Shown one piece after another: positions 23,304 through 31,628 of a stretch of DNA of 39,386 nt. Origin of the DNA: an uncultured Porphyromonadaceae bacterium (GTDB taxonomy: Bacteria > Bacteroidota > Bacteroidia > Bacteroidales > Muribaculaceae); the NCBI GenBank assembly GCA_902495075.1, contig CABUVO010000035.1:1-39386 (forward strand), read 5' to 3'. Made by a program: the position numbers and the translations under genes. The number at the start of each line of letters is the position of its first letter. Position 1 is the stretch's first letter. The notes beneath the pieces were generated by a model. The model was not told the DNA's origin, did no database searches, and saw only the letters and a program-made list of their open reading frames with translations.

Positions 23304-24506
23304 ATGCGCCAGATAATAAGACATTTCACAGACGATGATCTGTATAAATTCACTATGTGTTGCGCGGTGATAGAAAACTATCCCCGCACGCAGGTCAAAT
23401 ATAAGTTTACAGACCGTAACAATACAGTATATCCTCCGGGGTTTGCAGAAGAGCTTCGTAAGCAGATAATATTGCTTGAAAATGTTGTCATCACAGATGA
23501 GGAGATTGCATTTATGCGACGTAAATGCCACTATATTCCTGCCTGGTTCTATCGGTTTCTGAAAGGTTTCAGGTATAACCGTGAATGGGTCACTGTCAGT
23601 CAGGATCATGAGGGACATTTGAGTGTTGAGTTTGAAGGAAACTGGAGCGATACGATTATGCTTGAAGTCAAAGTTCTTGCAATAATTTCTGAACTGTATT
23701 ATGTGATGACCGGACAGGATGAGTGTCTTGATTATGACGCGTATTATGTGAGGTCGTATGAGAAAGCACGCAGAATGATAGACGCAGGATGCGTGTTCAG
23801 TGATTTCGGCACTCGTAGGCGTGCATCGTTTAAGGCGCAGGAAACTGCCATACGTGCCATGAAAGCCTGCAATGATACGTTTGGTCCAGGAAGATTTATC
23901 GGCACAAGCAATGTCTATTTTGCCATGAAATATGATCTGACTCCTATCGGAACGATGGCACATGAGTTAATATGTGCGATAGCGGGGATGTATGGTCCGC
24001 AGATGGCAAATTACATTGCCATGAAAACATGGTCAATAACCTATCGCGGAGCTTTGGGCACATTCCTTTACGACACGTATGGATGGCGGATATTCAGTCT
24101 GAATTTTTCAGAGGATTATGCCAATATGTTCAAGGGATTGCGGGTCGACAGCGGAGACAATTATGAAGAACTTGATCGGATAGTTGATAAGTACCACTCT
24201 CTGAAAATTGATCCCACAACCAAACAGATTGTGTTTAGCAACGGACTGGATGTTGATGAAGCAATAAAAATACAGCAATATGCAACTGGAAAGTGTATTC
24301 CGTCTTTTGGGATAGGAACGCATTTTACCAATGATTTTCCCGGTATGGCGCCTATGAATATAGTGATAAAACTATGGGCGGTGAAGATTACGGAGTCATG
24401 GCCTTTCTATTGCGAAACGTGTAAACTCAGTGAAGAAGAGGGAAAATATACCGGAAATAAGGCAACTGTTGAACGTTTTATGGAAGCTATACACATGCAA
24501 TCGTAA
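23304..24506 (+). CDS. pncB: Nicotinate phosphoribosyltransferase
   Basis: A 400-residue cytoplasmic enzyme of the NAD salvage (Preiss-Handler) pathway, joining nicotinate and PRPP to nicotinate mononucleotide with ATP hydrolysis. Family markers are FTDDDLYKFTMCCAV at the N-terminus, FSDFGTRRRASFKAQ (166-180), FIGTSNVYFA, and IGTMAHE with His220, the residue phosphorylated in the bacterial enzyme. The late segment GIGTHFTNDF binds the phosphate. Length matches the E. coli enzyme (400). It is divergent from the GH30 gene and has no clear -7 box. Confidence 0.96.
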   Translation: MRQIIRHFTDDDLYKFTMCCAVIENYPRTQVKYKFTDRNNTVYPPGFAEELRKQIILLENVVITDEEIAFMRRKCHYIPAWFYRFLKGFRYNREWVTVSQDHEGHLSVEFEGNWSDTIMLEVKVLAIISELYYVMTGQDECLDYDAYYVRSYEKARRMIDAGCVFSDFGTRRRASFKAQETAIRAMKACNDTFGPGRFIGTSNVYFAMKYDLTPIGTMAHELICAIAGMYGPQMANYIAMKTWSITYRGALGTFLYDTYGWRIFSLNFSEDYANMFKGLRVDSGDNYEELDRIVDKYHSLKIDPTTKQIVFSNGLDVDEAIKIQQYATGKCIPSFGIGTHFTNDFPGMAPMNIVIKLWAVKITESWPFYCETCKLSEEEGKYTGNKATVERFMEAIHMQS

Positions 24507-24567
24507 TTTAAGGAAACAGTCAAGACTGTGTGATTTGTAAAATTATTGCTAATTTTACAACCTGATT

Positions 24568-26631
24568 ATGGTTGGAAAGTTTTTAATATACGCTCTAATG
24601 TCCTGTGGTTCGTATGTCAGCGTGCATGCGGAAGAATTTGCTGATACGGCGGTGAGTCGTGAACTGGAAGAGTTTGTTGTCGAAGGTCAATCGGCACGTC
24701 GGCGGATTGACAACAAAATTCTCGGTGTCGAGAATATCGAACTTGACAAAATGGCTCGCATACCAATGCTTTTCGGCGAGAATGACATAATAAAATCGAT
24801 CTCATTGTTACCGGGCGTGCACGGAGAGGGAGATGGAGCAGGTGGGTTTGAGGTGCGAGGTGGAACTTCTTCTCAAAATCTGATCTCTCTGGATGGAATA
24901 ACGCTTTATAATCCAACGCATGTCATGGGTATTTTTTCAACTTTCAATGACAATGCGATAGGACACGCCAGCTTGTATAAAGGTCCGATACCGGCATGTT
25001 ATGGTGGAGCAACTTCGGCTGTGTTGGAAACAGGATTGGCACCGGGGAATATGAATTCCTATCACGGATCTGCAACAATCGGTATCCTTGCTGCAAAACT
25101 TAAGGCGGAAGGTCCAATTTTGAAAAATAAACTCTCGTTTGCTGTGTCCGCCCGGAGATCTTACGTTGATGCATTTCTGCAAATGGTGCCTGAATACCGG
25201 AGCACGGTTATGAATTTCTATGATGTTACCGCAAAATTAAGATATATTCCGGGAAGGGATGATATAATTGACCTATCTTTTATCTGCAGTCATGATAATA
25301 TGGCGATCAAAAAGATCATGGGGATGTATTGGGGAAACATCGGAGGGTCATTGAACTGGCAGAAACGCCTCGGCGACAGGTGGACATTCACTACCACGGC
25401 AGCCGCTACAAGTTATGATCCTGATATGAAGATGACAATGCTCAATACGGATCAGCGACTTACCGAATACATACGAAATTTCTCCTTGAATGAGAAAGCC
25501 ACTTTGGAAATAATCCCCGATCACAAGGTTGAGTTCGGATTAAGATCTGAGTTCCTTAGGGTGAAATCGGCAGACATGGTGAGGAATGATTCTCATAACA
25601 GGGAAATACGTTCAGGTTGGCAAAATTCAGTGTGGGGAAATTATGATGCGCAGTTCAATTCAAAAATGGAATTGTCGGCAGGTGTGCGCTTGAGTTTGTT
25701 TTCTGTAGTTTCGGGAAAACACTTCAATGCTTTTTACGCTCCGGATGAGACAATGCCGGATTTTTCATCCCGCACATATTTTGATGTTGAACCCCGCATA
25801 AGCTTTAAATACAATATCAATCCACTCAATAACCTGAAATTAGGGTTCGGAATCACTACTCAGAACATACACGCTATCCGGTCGAATTCTACCAGTTTCC
25901 CATTCGACAGATATGCTTTGACTTCGGCAAATGTAAAACCCGAAAAGTGTAATCAATATGGAATGGGATATTCCGGCATGACGGAAAACGGAGTATTTGA
26001 CTGGTCGGCGGAAGTTTATTATAAAAAAATGAATAATGTATATGATTATCAGGATGGAAAATCGATGTTCTCACGTATCAATCTTGAAAGCATTATTCTG
26101 GGAGGCAAAGGCAGGAGTTATGGCGGAGAAATAATGTTCAGGAAAAACAGCGGCCGTCTAACCGGCTGGGTTGCATATACATTGTCATGGACTAAAGTAA
26201 AGATTCCCGGCATAAATAATGGGTTGTGGTATGATGCGTCAAATGATCGACGGCATAACGTCTCGGTGGCTGCAATATTCAAGATTAACGATAGGTGGGA
26301 TATATCCGGAACCTGGATTTATTCTTCCGGGCAACCACTGACGGCTCCTGATGCTAAATATCAGTTGGACGGCACTACGTGCTATTATTACTCAAAGAGA
26401 AACGGTTATAAAACGCCTGCCACGCATAGGCTTGACCTTTCTGCGGTATATACTCGAAAGGGAAAAAGGTTTACAAGCCAATTGGCGTTTGGAGTATATA
26501 ATGCTTATTGCAGATATAATCCATATGTGGTGTATTTTGAGGATGATTCTACAAAACCTTCGGGAACAAGAGCTGTGAAGCAGGCTTTGTTTGGTATCAT
26601 ACCATCCGTATCATATACAATCAGTTTATAA
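24568..26631 (+). CDS. TonB-dependent outer-membrane receptor
   Basis: A 687-residue receptor: signal peptide (cut after VHA), a plug domain (about 40-160; GGFEVRGGTSSQNLISLDGI and YNPTHVMGIFSTFN) and a C-terminal 22-strand-type barrel ending in YTISL with a terminal hydrophobic residue. It lacks the carboxypeptidase-regulatory N-terminal domain usual in Bacteroidota receptors. The segment LEEFVVEGQ just after the signal cut may be the TonB box. The near-consensus box TAATTTTA lies about 10 bases before the ATG. It is followed after 7 bp by a DUF4249 lipoprotein, a standard pairing for receptors of unknown ligand; no SusD gene is present. Confidence 0.9.
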   Translation: MVGKFLIYALMSCGSYVSVHAEEFADTAVSRELEEFVVEGQSARRRIDNKILGVENIELDKMARIPMLFGENDIIKSISLLPGVHGEGDGAGGFEVRGGTSSQNLISLDGITLYNPTHVMGIFSTFNDNAIGHASLYKGPIPACYGGATSAVLETGLAPGNMNSYHGSATIGILAAKLKAEGPILKNKLSFAVSARRSYVDAFLQMVPEYRSTVMNFYDVTAKLRYIPGRDDIIDLSFICSHDNMAIKKIMGMYWGNIGGSLNWQKRLGDRWTFTTTAAATSYDPDMKMTMLNTDQRLTEYIRNFSLNEKATLEIIPDHKVEFGLRSEFLRVKSADMVRNDSHNREIRSGWQNSVWGNYDAQFNSKMELSAGVRLSLFSVVSGKHFNAFYAPDETMPDFSSRTYFDVEPRISFKYNINPLNNLKLGFGITTQNIHAIRSNSTSFPFDRYALTSANVKPEKCNQYGMGYSGMTENGVFDWSAEVYYKKMNNVYDYQDGKSMFSRINLESIILGGKGRSYGGEIMFRKNSGRLTGWVAYTLSWTKVKIPGINNGLWYDASNDRRHNVSVAAIFKINDRWDISGTWIYSSGQPLTAPDAKYQLDGTTCYYYSKRNGYKTPATHRLDLSAVYTRKGKRFTSQLAFGVYNAYCRYNPYVVYFEDDSTKPSGTRAVKQALFGIIPSVSYTISL

Positions 26632-26638
26632 CTTATAT

Positions 26639-27442
26639 ATGAAAAGTGCAATATATTTCATATTTGTCGTTTTGAGTTTGTCGCTTCTATCATGTGAAAA
26701 GGAATTGGATTTCAAATACAATGAGATTGATCCGATTCTTGTGATTGAGGCATCTCTATCTCAGGAGGGTGCGAAAGTAAGTCTCACAGAAACAACACCG
26801 ATGAACGCACCGATGGATCGAACAAAAGTAACGGATGCTGAGATTACTATTACAGATCTGGAAAATAATATGGATTTTGTATTGGCTGCCGATGCTACCG
26901 GTGTGTTTTCAGGAGACGTCAATGGCATACCTGGACACATGTATCGGATCAACGTGAAGCGTAACGGAGAAGAATATGAGTCAAGATCATTGATGGGTTC
27001 TCCTTCAGAAATAAAATCCCTTGAGTTTAACTGGATAAAGATGCCTTATGACCATGTTGCCGTGTTGAAGGTTGCTTTCACGGATGATGTATCAAAGCAG
27101 GGGGATTGTTATTGGTTAAGAATATATAAAAACGGAGAGGCATATAAATGGGTTGCAATTACCGATGATCTGTCGGTAAACGGAGTCATTGAGGAGTTAG
27201 TGATGACTTCAAGAAAAGATCTGTCGGAGGAAGATGAAAAAACAGCTTTGCGAGAGGGAGATGTTGTGAGTGTCACTGTTGCTCCAATAAGCCGGGAAAT
27301 GTGTGACTATCTTGGAGCGATTTCCAATGATAGCAATGGACCCCGTCTATTCAGTGGTCCCCTTTGTCTCGGCTATTTCCTTGCAGCGCCGTTGGCGACA
27401 TCCTCAATAACGTTTGAACCTGAAAAGATACCGTATTATTAA
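26639..27442 (+). CDS. DUF4249 lipoprotein
   Basis: A 267-residue lipoprotein with a signal ending SLLSC (Cys19) and the DUF4249 pattern: CEKELDFKYNEIDPILVIEASLS, then Ig-like beta segments (VTDAEITITDLENNMDFVL; GHMYRINVKRNGEEYES) and a late hydrophobic close. DUF4249 proteins accompany TonB receptors in Bacteroidota and probably cap or feed them at the cell surface; the ligand is unknown. ATG 26639 is chosen because it begins the signal peptide. The stop overlaps the end of the convergent HAD gene by four bases. Confidence 0.88.
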   Translation: MKSAIYFIFVVLSLSLLSCEKELDFKYNEIDPILVIEASLSQEGAKVSLTETTPMNAPMDRTKVTDAEITITDLENNMDFVLAADATGVFSGDVNGIPGHMYRINVKRNGEEYESRSLMGSPSEIKSLEFNWIKMPYDHVAVLKVAFTDDVSKQGDCYWLRIYKNGEAYKWVAITDDLSVNGVIEELVMTSRKDLSEEDEKTALREGDVVSVTVAPISREMCDYLGAISNDSNGPRLFSGPLCLGYFLAAPLATSSITFEPEKIPYY

Positions 27443-28221
27443 ATGATATTGTAATGACGCAATGCGTTGGCTATGCCATTGTCGTCGACTGATGTTGTGA
27501 TATAATCGGCATGTTCTTTCAATATCTCGTTTGCATTGCCCATGGCAACTCCAATACCGGCAGCCTCTACTATGGTAAGATCGTTTCCACCATCACCGAA
27601 AGCCATGGTTTCAGAGATATCAAATCCTCGGAAAGATGCGATCTCTTTCAATCCTGTGGCTTTGCTTATACCTTTTGCAGTGAAATCGACAAAAGCAGGA
27701 TACCAGCGGCTTGATTCTATTCCCGGAATCAACGGGAGCAATTCTTTCTCTTGTTGCTCGGTTATAAAAGGTGTTAATTGTAATATAGGCTGTTTAAGAA
27801 CTTTTTCAATAGGAATATCAGTGCGATAATTCTTTATGTCGAGCATATCCCTGAAGAGGTGGTTTGCTTCTTGCGTCGGATTATACATTATCACATCCTT
27901 TTCTCCCACAACGATACAAGCGAAATGCTTTTCATCAGATTCGCTTAAGACTTTTCTTACGTCCTGATACGGAATAGGGGAGCATGAGATGACATGATGT
28001 TTCGTAAAGCAGTAAGCTCCGTTCGTGGTGATATATCCATCGATTATAGGCTTTATCCCATCAATGTTATTGATCAATGCATAAGGGCGTCCGGTGGAGA
28101 TATAGATTTCAACACCTTTGTTTTTTGCAGTTTTGATGGCATCGACAGCTGATGTCGGGATTGTATGTGTCTTGAAACTCACAAGAGTTCCGTCAATGTC
28201 AAAGAAAAGTGCTTTTATCAT
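27439..28221 (-). CDS. Cof-type HAD phosphatase (subclass IIB)
   Basis: A 260-residue cytoplasmic hydrolase. HAD motif I is FFDIDGTLVS (nucleophile Asp8, acid/base Asp10), motif II STGR, motif III Lys in KGISKATGLKE, motif IV FGDGGNDLTIVEAAGIGVAM. A C2-type cap lies between about 82 and 185. Such proteins dephosphorylate sugar phosphates, pyridoxal phosphate or flavin precursors; the substrate cannot be read from sequence. Hairpin element copy C precedes the start. Confidence 0.92.
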   Translation of the reverse strand: MIKALFFDIDGTLVSFKTHTIPTSAVDAIKTAKNKGVEIYISTGRPYALINNIDGIKPIIDGYITTNGAYCFTKHHVISCSPIPYQDVRKVLSESDEKHFACIVVGEKDVIMYNPTQEANHLFRDMLDIKNYRTDIPIEKVLKQPILQLTPFITEQQEKELLPLIPGIESSRWYPAFVDFTAKGISKATGLKEIASFRGFDISETMAFGDGGNDLTIVEAAGIGVAMGNANEILKEHADYITTSVDDNGIANALRHYNII

Positions 28222-28245
28222 AAGATTTGTTTAAAATATATGTAA

Positions 28246-28415
28246 TTTAAGTTTCGCAAGCTTCAACTTAAAGTTTAAGAGTTTATAAGTTTAAAAGTTT
28301 ATAAGATGCGAACATGACTTAGTTTTCATTTATTCGCATCAAACAAATAAACTCATAAACTGCGCTTGCGCAATTAAACTTATAAACTTCAACTTTCCGC
28401 TTGCGAAAGTTGAAT
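28246..28415 (+). repeat. Gene-leading hairpin element, copy C
   Basis: Begins TTTAAGTTTCGCAAGCTTCA and ends CGCTTGCGAAAGTTGAAT; 170 bp, nearly identical to copies B and D, with an inner TGCGCTTGCGCA hairpin. The TTTAAG end faces the HAD ATG 24 bp away. Confidence 0.85.
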
Positions 28416-28483
28416 ATGTAAGAAGAGGGCAGTTATCACATCTTGAACAATTGAAGGCGTTTGTTCGATTATGGATTACATTG

Positions 28484-28491
28484 CAAAATTA
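28484..28491 (-). promoter_or_regulatory. Possible upstream promoter box for the HAD gene
   Basis: CAAAATTA on the plus strand, TAATTTTG on the minus strand. If used, the whole hairpin element (copy C) would be in a 5' leader of about 260 bases. Confidence 0.4.
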
Positions 28492-28543
28492 ATAAAAATT
28501 TCAGTAAAGTTCGTGTTACCCTCCTGTGCACACCTTTAAAAGA

Positions 28544-28575
28544 AAAAGGGATGCGCTACCCCGCGCATCCCTTTT
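28544..28575. terminator. Bidirectional intrinsic terminator after DUF362
   Basis: AAAAGGGATGCG and CGCATCCCTTTT form a perfect 12-bp stem with an 8-base loop. With A/T runs on both sides it can stop the leftward DUF362 transcript (stop at 28656). Confidence 0.75.
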
Positions 28576-28655
28576 CGCAATAATCACTATATGTAAGAAT
28601 CATTCCCAAATGTGTGCAATTCTTTTCTTTTAGTTAAGATCTGTTTTATTGTGTA

Positions 28656-29786
28656 TTATTTATCGCTTATGATTGTTTTTATTCCGTTCACGATGTAGAT
28701 TCCGTTGTCAAGTGTGTTAAGATTATCGGCATTGGTTAATAATTTTGTGCCGTTAATGTCATATACATTGTATCTTTTTTCACCATTGCTCAGAATATCC
28801 GCGATTTCGCTTGCATTTGAGATGTCAATAAGGTCGTAAGACAAGGATCCGAGACCGATAGCAGCGGCATGGTCCACTGTATGAGTACCGTGGCGACTGT
28901 CAATGCGTTGTACGAGTGGCGCTGAATTGTCGCCGGCGGTAGACTGATGGTTGAAAACCAGATCAAGACAAGCCTTGTCGAGCGCTACGGGATCGAGCGA
29001 TGCGAGAATACCGATATCCTTCATTTCCGGAGCGTGGGGATGCCCGTCGCAATCGCAATCCACAGAGAGATTATTCATTACGTTGATGTAAATGGCATTT
29101 CCCTTGAAATAATTGTGCACCGCTTGTGCTGCAGCTGCCATTGATTCAAGAAAAGCATCCTGTCCGTGGGGCTGTTGGAAAACATATCTTGGTTCATCAT
29201 ACACGCCGGCTGTATGAATGAGGGTTTTTCCCTCCGGAGTGGCAATACCGATGCTTTGATTCTTAAGCACTCCTCCGAATCCTCCCATTGCATGACCTTT
29301 GAAATGGGCAAGATTGATAAGGAAATCATAGTTGGCGAGGTGGCTTCCCACTCTGTCATACTTAAGGTATTTTGTATCAGCGACAGGTATGTCGATATAT
29401 CCCTCTTCATCCATGATATCTACAGGAGCTATTTTGCCATAACCTCTTTCTTCGATTGCGCGGCGATGATTTGCTGTAGTGGATCGGTTGCCACCATAAG
29501 CAGTGTTGCATTCCACGAGAGTGCCATCAACTTCCTTTACGAGGTTTTCAATCAGTTCCGGACGCAAATGGTTTGATTGGGCTGATTCACCCGTGCTGAT
29601 CTTTACAGCCACCTTTCCTTTGGCTTCTTTGCCAAGGGCATGATAGATTTTTACAAGATTCTCAGGTGTTATGTCTTTTATGAAATAGACCTTTGATTTT
29701 TCTGTATTTGCCTGAGTTTCCGCATACGTTGAGAATGCTGCTAAAGAAAGCATTAGGGCAAAAACAGTGACAATGAATTTTTTCAT
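28656..29786 (-). CDS. Exported DUF362 protein with C-terminal tail motif
   Basis: A 376-residue protein with a signal peptide (MKKFIVTVFALMLSLAAF, cut near TYAE) and a DUF362 domain spanning most of the length. Recognisable parts are KVAVKISTGE, NTAYGGNRSTTANHRRAIEE, LINLAHFKGHAMGGFGGVLKN and SLDPVALDKACLDLV. DUF362 proteins often carry Fe-S ferredoxin parts; none is present here, although CDCDGHPHAPEMK has two cysteines. The last 40 residues (YNVYDINGTKLL ... NGIYIVNGIKTII) form a Bacteroidales C-terminal sorting-like tail. ATG 29786 is used, because the frame's first ATG (29813) lies within the -7 box. Function unknown. Confidence 0.87.
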   Translation of the reverse strand: MKKFIVTVFALMLSLAAFSTYAETQANTEKSKVYFIKDITPENLVKIYHALGKEAKGKVAVKISTGESAQSNHLRPELIENLVKEVDGTLVECNTAYGGNRSTTANHRRAIEERGYGKIAPVDIMDEEGYIDIPVADTKYLKYDRVGSHLANYDFLINLAHFKGHAMGGFGGVLKNQSIGIATPEGKTLIHTAGVYDEPRYVFQQPHGQDAFLESMAAAAQAVHNYFKGNAIYINVMNNLSVDCDCDGHPHAPEMKDIGILASLDPVALDKACLDLVFNHQSTAGDNSAPLVQRIDSRHGTHTVDHAAAIGLGSLSYDLIDISNASEIADILSNGEKRYNVYDINGTKLLTNADNLNTLDNGIYIVNGIKTIISDK

Positions 29787-29812
29787 ACACATCAATGTTT
29801 GATTATGATGCA

Positions 29813-29820
29813 AAAATACA
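29813..29820 (-). promoter_or_regulatory. Promoter -7 box of the DUF362 gene
   Basis: CAAAAATA on the plus strand, TATTTTTG on the minus strand; start near 29807, leader about 20 bases. Confidence 0.6.
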
Positions 29821-29870
29821 CAACGATTCTATTTCATCAATTACACATATTTCGGTAAATGCAACCAATT

Positions 29871-30356
29871 TTAACTATATTGATTGCTTTGAATGGGGAT
29901 GGCTGGAGAGGTCTGTTTGATGTCTTCCATTACGAATACACTCTGAACAGAATCCAGCATGTCGAGTCTGCCGAGTTTTTCGGTGACAAATCGGCGGTAG
30001 GTCTTCATATCCGGCACCTGCACCTTGAGGATATAATCGAAGGCTCCTGACACGTTGTAACACTCCGATACTTCCGGAATATTTCTGACTTCAAGAGCGA
30101 AGCCTTCGTGCATCTCTGTGTTGATATGCTTGAGACGGACATTACAGAAAACCGTGAATCCACGTCCCATCTTATCCATGTCAACACGAATGGTGTAGGC
30201 TTTTATGTAACCTTCGGATTCGAGGCGACGCACACGTTCAAAAACCGGAGTTGGCGACCGGTGCACACGCTGTGCCAACTCTCTTACTGACAACCTCGAA
30301 TCTTTTTGCAGGTGGCTTATTATGGCAATATCTATCTCGTCTAATTCCTTATTCAT
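29871..30356 (-). CDS. Lrp/AsnC family transcription regulator
   Basis: A 161-residue regulator: N-terminal helix-turn-helix (ELDEIDIAIISHLQKDSRLS, then VRELAQRVHRSPTPVFERVRRL) and a C-terminal RAM ligand-binding domain (about 65-145, with VSGAFDYILKVQVPDMKTYRRF). Lrp proteins sense amino acids and form octamers that wrap DNA. Divergent placement from metF-metH suggests control of methionine synthesis, probably with methionine or another amino acid as ligand (inference). It has an excellent promoter at 30382-30412. Confidence 0.94.
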   Translation of the reverse strand: MNKELDEIDIAIISHLQKDSRLSVRELAQRVHRSPTPVFERVRRLESEGYIKAYTIRVDMDKMGRGFTVFCNVRLKHINTEMHEGFALEVRNIPEVSECYNVSGAFDYILKVQVPDMKTYRRFVTEKLGRLDMLDSVQSVFVMEDIKQTSPAIPIQSNQYS

Positions 30357-30381
30357 AATGCTTTGTTCTGTTTTGTTGTCT

Positions 30382-30412
30382 CAAAATTAATATTTTTAGA
30401 ACAAACTGCAAA
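30382..30412 (-). promoter_or_regulatory. Consensus promoter of the Lrp/AsnC gene
   Basis: On the minus strand TTTG (30412-30409), a 19-base spacer, then TAATTTTG (30389-30382): the full two-part Bacteroidota promoter. Start near 30376. Confidence 0.75.
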
Positions 30413-30481
30413 TCTTCTTAATAAATAAAATCAATTTATTCTATAATTTTATATGTTGTAGGAACATATGATTTGGTGTTG

Positions 30482-30489
30482 TAATTTTG
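30482..30489 (+). promoter_or_regulatory. Promoter -7 box of metF
   Basis: TAATTTTG; predicted start near 30495, leaving a leader of about 150 bases before the GTG at 30645. Confidence 0.6.
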
Positions 30490-30505
30490 TAAGACATACT
30501 CAGAT

Positions 30506-30597
30506 GTGAAAGCTGTCAGCTACCCTGTTCTTATATCTCATCGCGAATAATCGCTATATAATCGATATTACCCTGAGGGAGCTGACAGCGTCTTCAC
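30506..30597 (+). ncRNA. Structured metF leader, candidate cis-regulatory RNA
   Basis: GCTGTCAGCT (30512-30521) pairs perfectly with AGCTGACAGC (30580-30589), and the flanking GTGAA/TTCAC extends the stem past a small asymmetric bulge. Inside are ATATC/GATAT with GCGA/TCGC within it, and CCCTGAGGG. It lacks the core of SAM-I and does not look like SAM-II, so the class is unknown; it may be a methionine/SAM/cobalamin sensor or a simple attenuator. Confidence 0.5.
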
Positions 30598-30644
30598 TTT
30601 AACAGCTTCTTAACTAAAAGGCTTCTAAAAAGTAGAAACAAAAA

Positions 30645-31601
30645 GTGGAAAGTGTAGCCGATTTTTTAGCGTCATCTCACGAAACTGCATTCTCGTTTGA
30701 GATTTTGCCGCCGATACGAGGGAAAAGTATCGAGGGAACCTATGCTGATGTAGAACGCTTGATGCGGTTTAATCCTGTTTATGTCAATATCACTACGCAC
30801 CGCACGGATGTGAGCTATCATCATATTGGAGACGGCACATATCGGGAGTTTACATCGCAACGGCGTCCGGGCACGGTGGCAATAGCGGCTGTGCTCCGAG
30901 AGAGATTCGGAGTGAGACCGGTGCCACATATTATATGCGGAGACTATAGCCGACGGGAGATAGAAGACCAGCTAATCGATCTTTCTTATCTGGGCATAAC
31001 CGACGTTATTGCTCTGCGAGGTGACCGACGGAAAAGTGACAGCACATTCACCACTTGTGCCGACGGGCATATCCATGCGCTTTCCCTCGCCGAACAGATT
31101 TCAGATTTCAATCACGGCATAATGGCTGACGGAACGGAGACCGCTCCTATATACCCGCCGTTTACATTCGGTGTTGCCGGTTATCCGGAGAAGCATGAGG
31201 AGGCGATGAACCTTACGACCGACATGCTATGGCTCAAGGCAAAAGTTGACGCTGGAGCTTCATATGTAGTGACACAAATGTTTTTTGACAACGAAAAATT
31301 CTTTAACTTTGTGGCGCGAGCCAGAGAAAACGGTATAACGGTGCCTATTGTGCCCGGAATCAAACCGCTTACATCTTTGCGACAGTTGTCGCTTCTTCCT
31401 CGTGTGTTCCATATTGATTTCCCGGATGCCCTCTCTACGCAACTTCTGAGATGCACAACAGATGAGCAGGTGCGTGAAATTGGTGTGGAATGGGCGGTGC
31501 ACCAGGCTTGCGAACTTAAGGAGGCATGTGTGCCGAGCATACATTTCTATGCCATGCATGCCGTGAAAAGTGTGGCTGAGATAGCCGGAAGGGTGTATTG
31601 A
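30645..31601 (+). CDS. metF: Methylenetetrahydrofolate reductase
   Basis: A 318-residue FAD-dependent (beta/alpha)8 barrel that reduces 5,10-methylene-THF to 5-methyl-THF, the methyl source for MetH next door. Markers are SFEILPPIRGKSIEG (catalytic Glu), YVNITTHR, PHIICGDYSRREIEDQLIDL, DVIALRGDRRK and the QMFFDNEKFFNF segment. The only usable start is GTG 30645: an in-frame TAG lies four codons upstream and no ATG is near. Length is slightly above the E. coli enzyme (296). It precedes metH by 27 bp and is behind a long structured leader. Confidence 0.95.
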   Translation: MESVADFLASSHETAFSFEILPPIRGKSIEGTYADVERLMRFNPVYVNITTHRTDVSYHHIGDGTYREFTSQRRPGTVAIAAVLRERFGVRPVPHIICGDYSRREIEDQLIDLSYLGITDVIALRGDRRKSDSTFTTCADGHIHALSLAEQISDFNHGIMADGTETAPIYPPFTFGVAGYPEKHEEAMNLTTDMLWLKAKVDAGASYVVTQMFFDNEKFFNFVARARENGITVPIVPGIKPLTSLRQLSLLPRVFHIDFPDALSTQLLRCTTDEQVREIGVEWAVHQACELKEACVPSIHFYAMHAVKSVAEIAGRVY

Positions 31602-31628
31602 TGCCCCTGATTCATTTTATTGCCGATT

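Noticed and set aside
23274..23963. 229-codon minus-strand frame opposite pncB
   Set aside because: It is antisense to a clearly conserved enzyme and has no domain features.
30495..30645. SAM-I riboswitch upstream of metF
   Set aside because: The conserved core stretches of SAM-I are not present; only a generic structured leader can be supported.
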